In this document: positions 32,992-33,926 of the stretch, piece by piece
How positions within the stretch are numbered: position 1 is the stretch's first letter
Layout: the number at the start of each line of letters is the position of its first letter
Source: an uncultured Polaribacter sp.
GTDB taxonomy: Bacteria; Bacteroidota; Bacteroidia; Flavobacteriales; Flavobacteriaceae
Direction of reading: 5' to 3'
NCBI GenBank assembly: GCA_905480405.1
Contig: CAJQQH010000132.1
Span: forward strand, 1-33,926
Length of the DNA: 33,926 nt
The notes under the pieces: model-generated
Seen by the model: the letters and a program-made list of their open reading frames with translations, nothing else
What the model was told of the DNA's origin: nothing
Databases searched by the model: none
Made by a program: the position numbers and the translations under genes

Positions 32992-33576
32992 ATGCTACTA
33001 TTCGCTTATTTTATATTGTATTTTTTATTGGTATTTGTGTTAAGGTCTATTTTGCTTTGGAAAAAAACAGGAATAAATCCGTTAACATTTAAAAAGACAG
33101 ACAATGCTCACGATTATAATGGTAAGGTTTTTAAATTTATAACAGTTTTTGAGCTTATAGTAGTAGGAATCTATGCTTTCAAAAATGGGTGGTATGAATA
33201 TTTACTTCCGTTTTGGTATTTAGAAAATCCTATTTTACAAAAGATTGGTTGGATATTTTTGTTTGTATCATTGATTTTGGTATGGATTTCTCAAAGCCAA
33301 ATGTCAACTTCTTGGAGAATTGGAATTGATGAAGAAAATAAAACTAAATTAGTAACAAATGGAATGTTTTCAATTTCAAGAAACCCAATTTTTTTAGGAA
33401 TAATGATTGCGAATATTGGCCTATTTCTTGTAATTCCCAATGCATTTACTTTGCTCATAATCTCATTATCTACTTTAAGCGTGAATACACAAATAAGATT
33501 AGAGGAAGAATTTTTAAAGCGTGAATTTGGAAATGAATATATACAATACGCGGAAAAAGTGAGAAGATGGATTTAA
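32992..33576 (+). CDS. Isoprenylcysteine-methyltransferase-like integral membrane protein
   Basis: The 194-residue protein has membrane segments at about 3-22, 48-63, 84-100 and 134-165, and the SAM-binding signature of the ICMT/PEMT group. That signature is SWRIGIDE (107-114), NGMFSISRNPIFLG (123-136, with RNP in place of the usual RHP), EEEFLKREFGNEY (171-183) and a closing Y-x3-V-x-R-W. Members methylate lipids or prenylated cysteines; in bacteria the substrates are mostly unknown. It sits downstream of the Fur-like gene and a second operator copy, so it likely belongs to the same regulon. The link to metal handling is only contextual. Confidence 0.88.
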   Translation: MLLFAYFILYFLLVFVLRSILLWKKTGINPLTFKKTDNAHDYNGKVFKFITVFELIVVGIYAFKNGWYEYLLPFWYLENPILQKIGWIFLFVSLILVWISQSQMSTSWRIGIDEENKTKLVTNGMFSISRNPIFLGIMIANIGLFLVIPNAFTLLIISLSTLSVNTQIRLEEEFLKREFGNEYIQYAEKVRRWI

Positions 33577-33926
33577 AATAAAAACATAGCATTGCCAACG
33601 CTCAAAGCCATACACATTTCCAGTCGCATCATCCACGCTTCGCCCAAACTGTAAAAGAGTATGTCTTGCCAACACTCACTTTTGAACTAAATAACTAACA
33701 TAGGAAAACCAAGGTAAACGTGAAAAGCACTATGCACAACAACGTGTATAAAACATAGCTATTACAGGATTTCCGAGAGGTTTTTGCTTATTTATTAAGT
33801 ACGCCAAATTTTTATTTTTGTATATTTAGAAAATAAAGTTAAACATAAAAAATAAAAATTCGGCTCGTGTTTTATCCGAAAAGTTAGCGTTTATTTACAC
33901 GCTACGTTTCATACACAAGACCGTTA
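33577..33926. other. Non-coding right flank of the metal module
   Basis: No gene is seen up to the window edge. It holds GCCAACGCTCAAA (33594-33606), GCCAACACTCA (near 33668), TTTGAACTAAA (33681-33691), TATGCACAAC (33731-33740) and an inverted-repeat element (33744-33916). The region is less AT-rich in patches than the neighbouring intergenic DNA. Confidence 0.65.
33744..33916. repeat. Imperfect inverted-repeat element
   Basis: GTGTATAAAACATAGC (33744-33759) is matched at 14 of 16 positions by the reverse complement of 33901-33916. About 140 bases of AT-rich DNA lie between, including an AGCGT/ACGCT hairpin (33886-33890 with 33899-33903). The layout resembles repeated intergenic elements I recall from other Flavobacteriaceae. 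The window ends 10 bases later, so the true right border is unknown. Confidence 0.6.

Larger units (their letters stand above)
29879..33606. repeat. 13-bp direct repeats bracketing the metal module
   Basis: GCCAACGCTCAAA occurs at 29879-29891 and again at 33594-33606 in the same orientation, enclosing all four genes of the module. Outer copies of TTTGAACTAAA (29786-29796, 33681-33691) are also direct. GTTGTGCATA (29748-29757) is inverted as TATGCACAAC (33731-33740). Confidence 0.7.

Noticed and set aside
29879..33606. Insertion sequence or transposon
   Set aside because: Short repeats flank the module, but there is no transposase, and the repeats differ in order and orientation rather than forming terminal inverted repeats.
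33744..33926. Integron attC site
   Set aside because: The folded shape and the GTTA end are suggestive, but the left core does not fit RYYYAAC, the right core is cut off and no integrase is in the window.

Overview
The window comes from an AT-rich marine-type Flavobacteriaceae chromosome (Bacteroidota, close to Polaribacter or Tenacibaculum by the look of its proteins). Four signs point there: flavobacterial TAnnTTTG -7 promoter boxes recur upstream of genes, Shine-Dalgarno sequences are absent, SecD and SecF are fused, and adenylate kinase is fused to a phosphoribosyltransferase. Family names are from recognition by eye; no database search was run.

Layout. (1) 1-10849 is a conserved housekeeping arm on the + strand: gyrB 3' end, a secreted DUF6588-like protein, mdh, recQ, a small envelope protein, secDF, hpt-adk fusion and obgE, with clear intrinsic terminators after most of them. 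(2) 10876-17372 is a seven-gene minus-strand operon. In transcription order it encodes a secreted GATase-like/DUF4350-like protein, a BlaI/MecI repressor, two tandem BlaR1-like M56 metalloprotease/TonB_C hybrids, a TPR protein, a secreted TonB_C protein and a TonB_C lipoprotein. Its promoter abuts a perfect 34-bp palindrome shared with the divergent DUF456 gene. (3) 17486-29657 is mixed chromosomal content: DUF456, PhnA-like, a small hypothetical, adenine deaminase, a giant kinase/M23/aminotransferase fusion, a beta-propeller amidohydrolase, 5-formyl-THF cyclo-ligase, a DUF3781-like protein, a YjbR/MmcQ protein and a CorA-type transporter. (4) 29964-33576 is a compact metal-homeostasis module: a His/Cys-rich DUF6660-like protein, a TonB-dependent receptor, a Fur/Zur-family repressor and an isoprenylcysteine-methyltransferase-like membrane protein. 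Two near-identical palindromic operators sit in it, and it is bracketed by non-coding flanks that share several short repeats.

Working model. The strongest candidate for an undescribed system is region 2. A BlaI repressor probably holds the 34-bp palindrome, and two duplicated membrane proteases probably relieve it. Each protease carries an internal lipoprotein-like signal followed by a TonB-like domain. The two proteases are about 90% identical up to the putative lipobox cysteine and unrelated just after it. Region 4 is best read as a self-contained Fur-family regulon, probably for zinc or another transition metal. No tRNA, rRNA, CRISPR array, transposase or integrase was seen.
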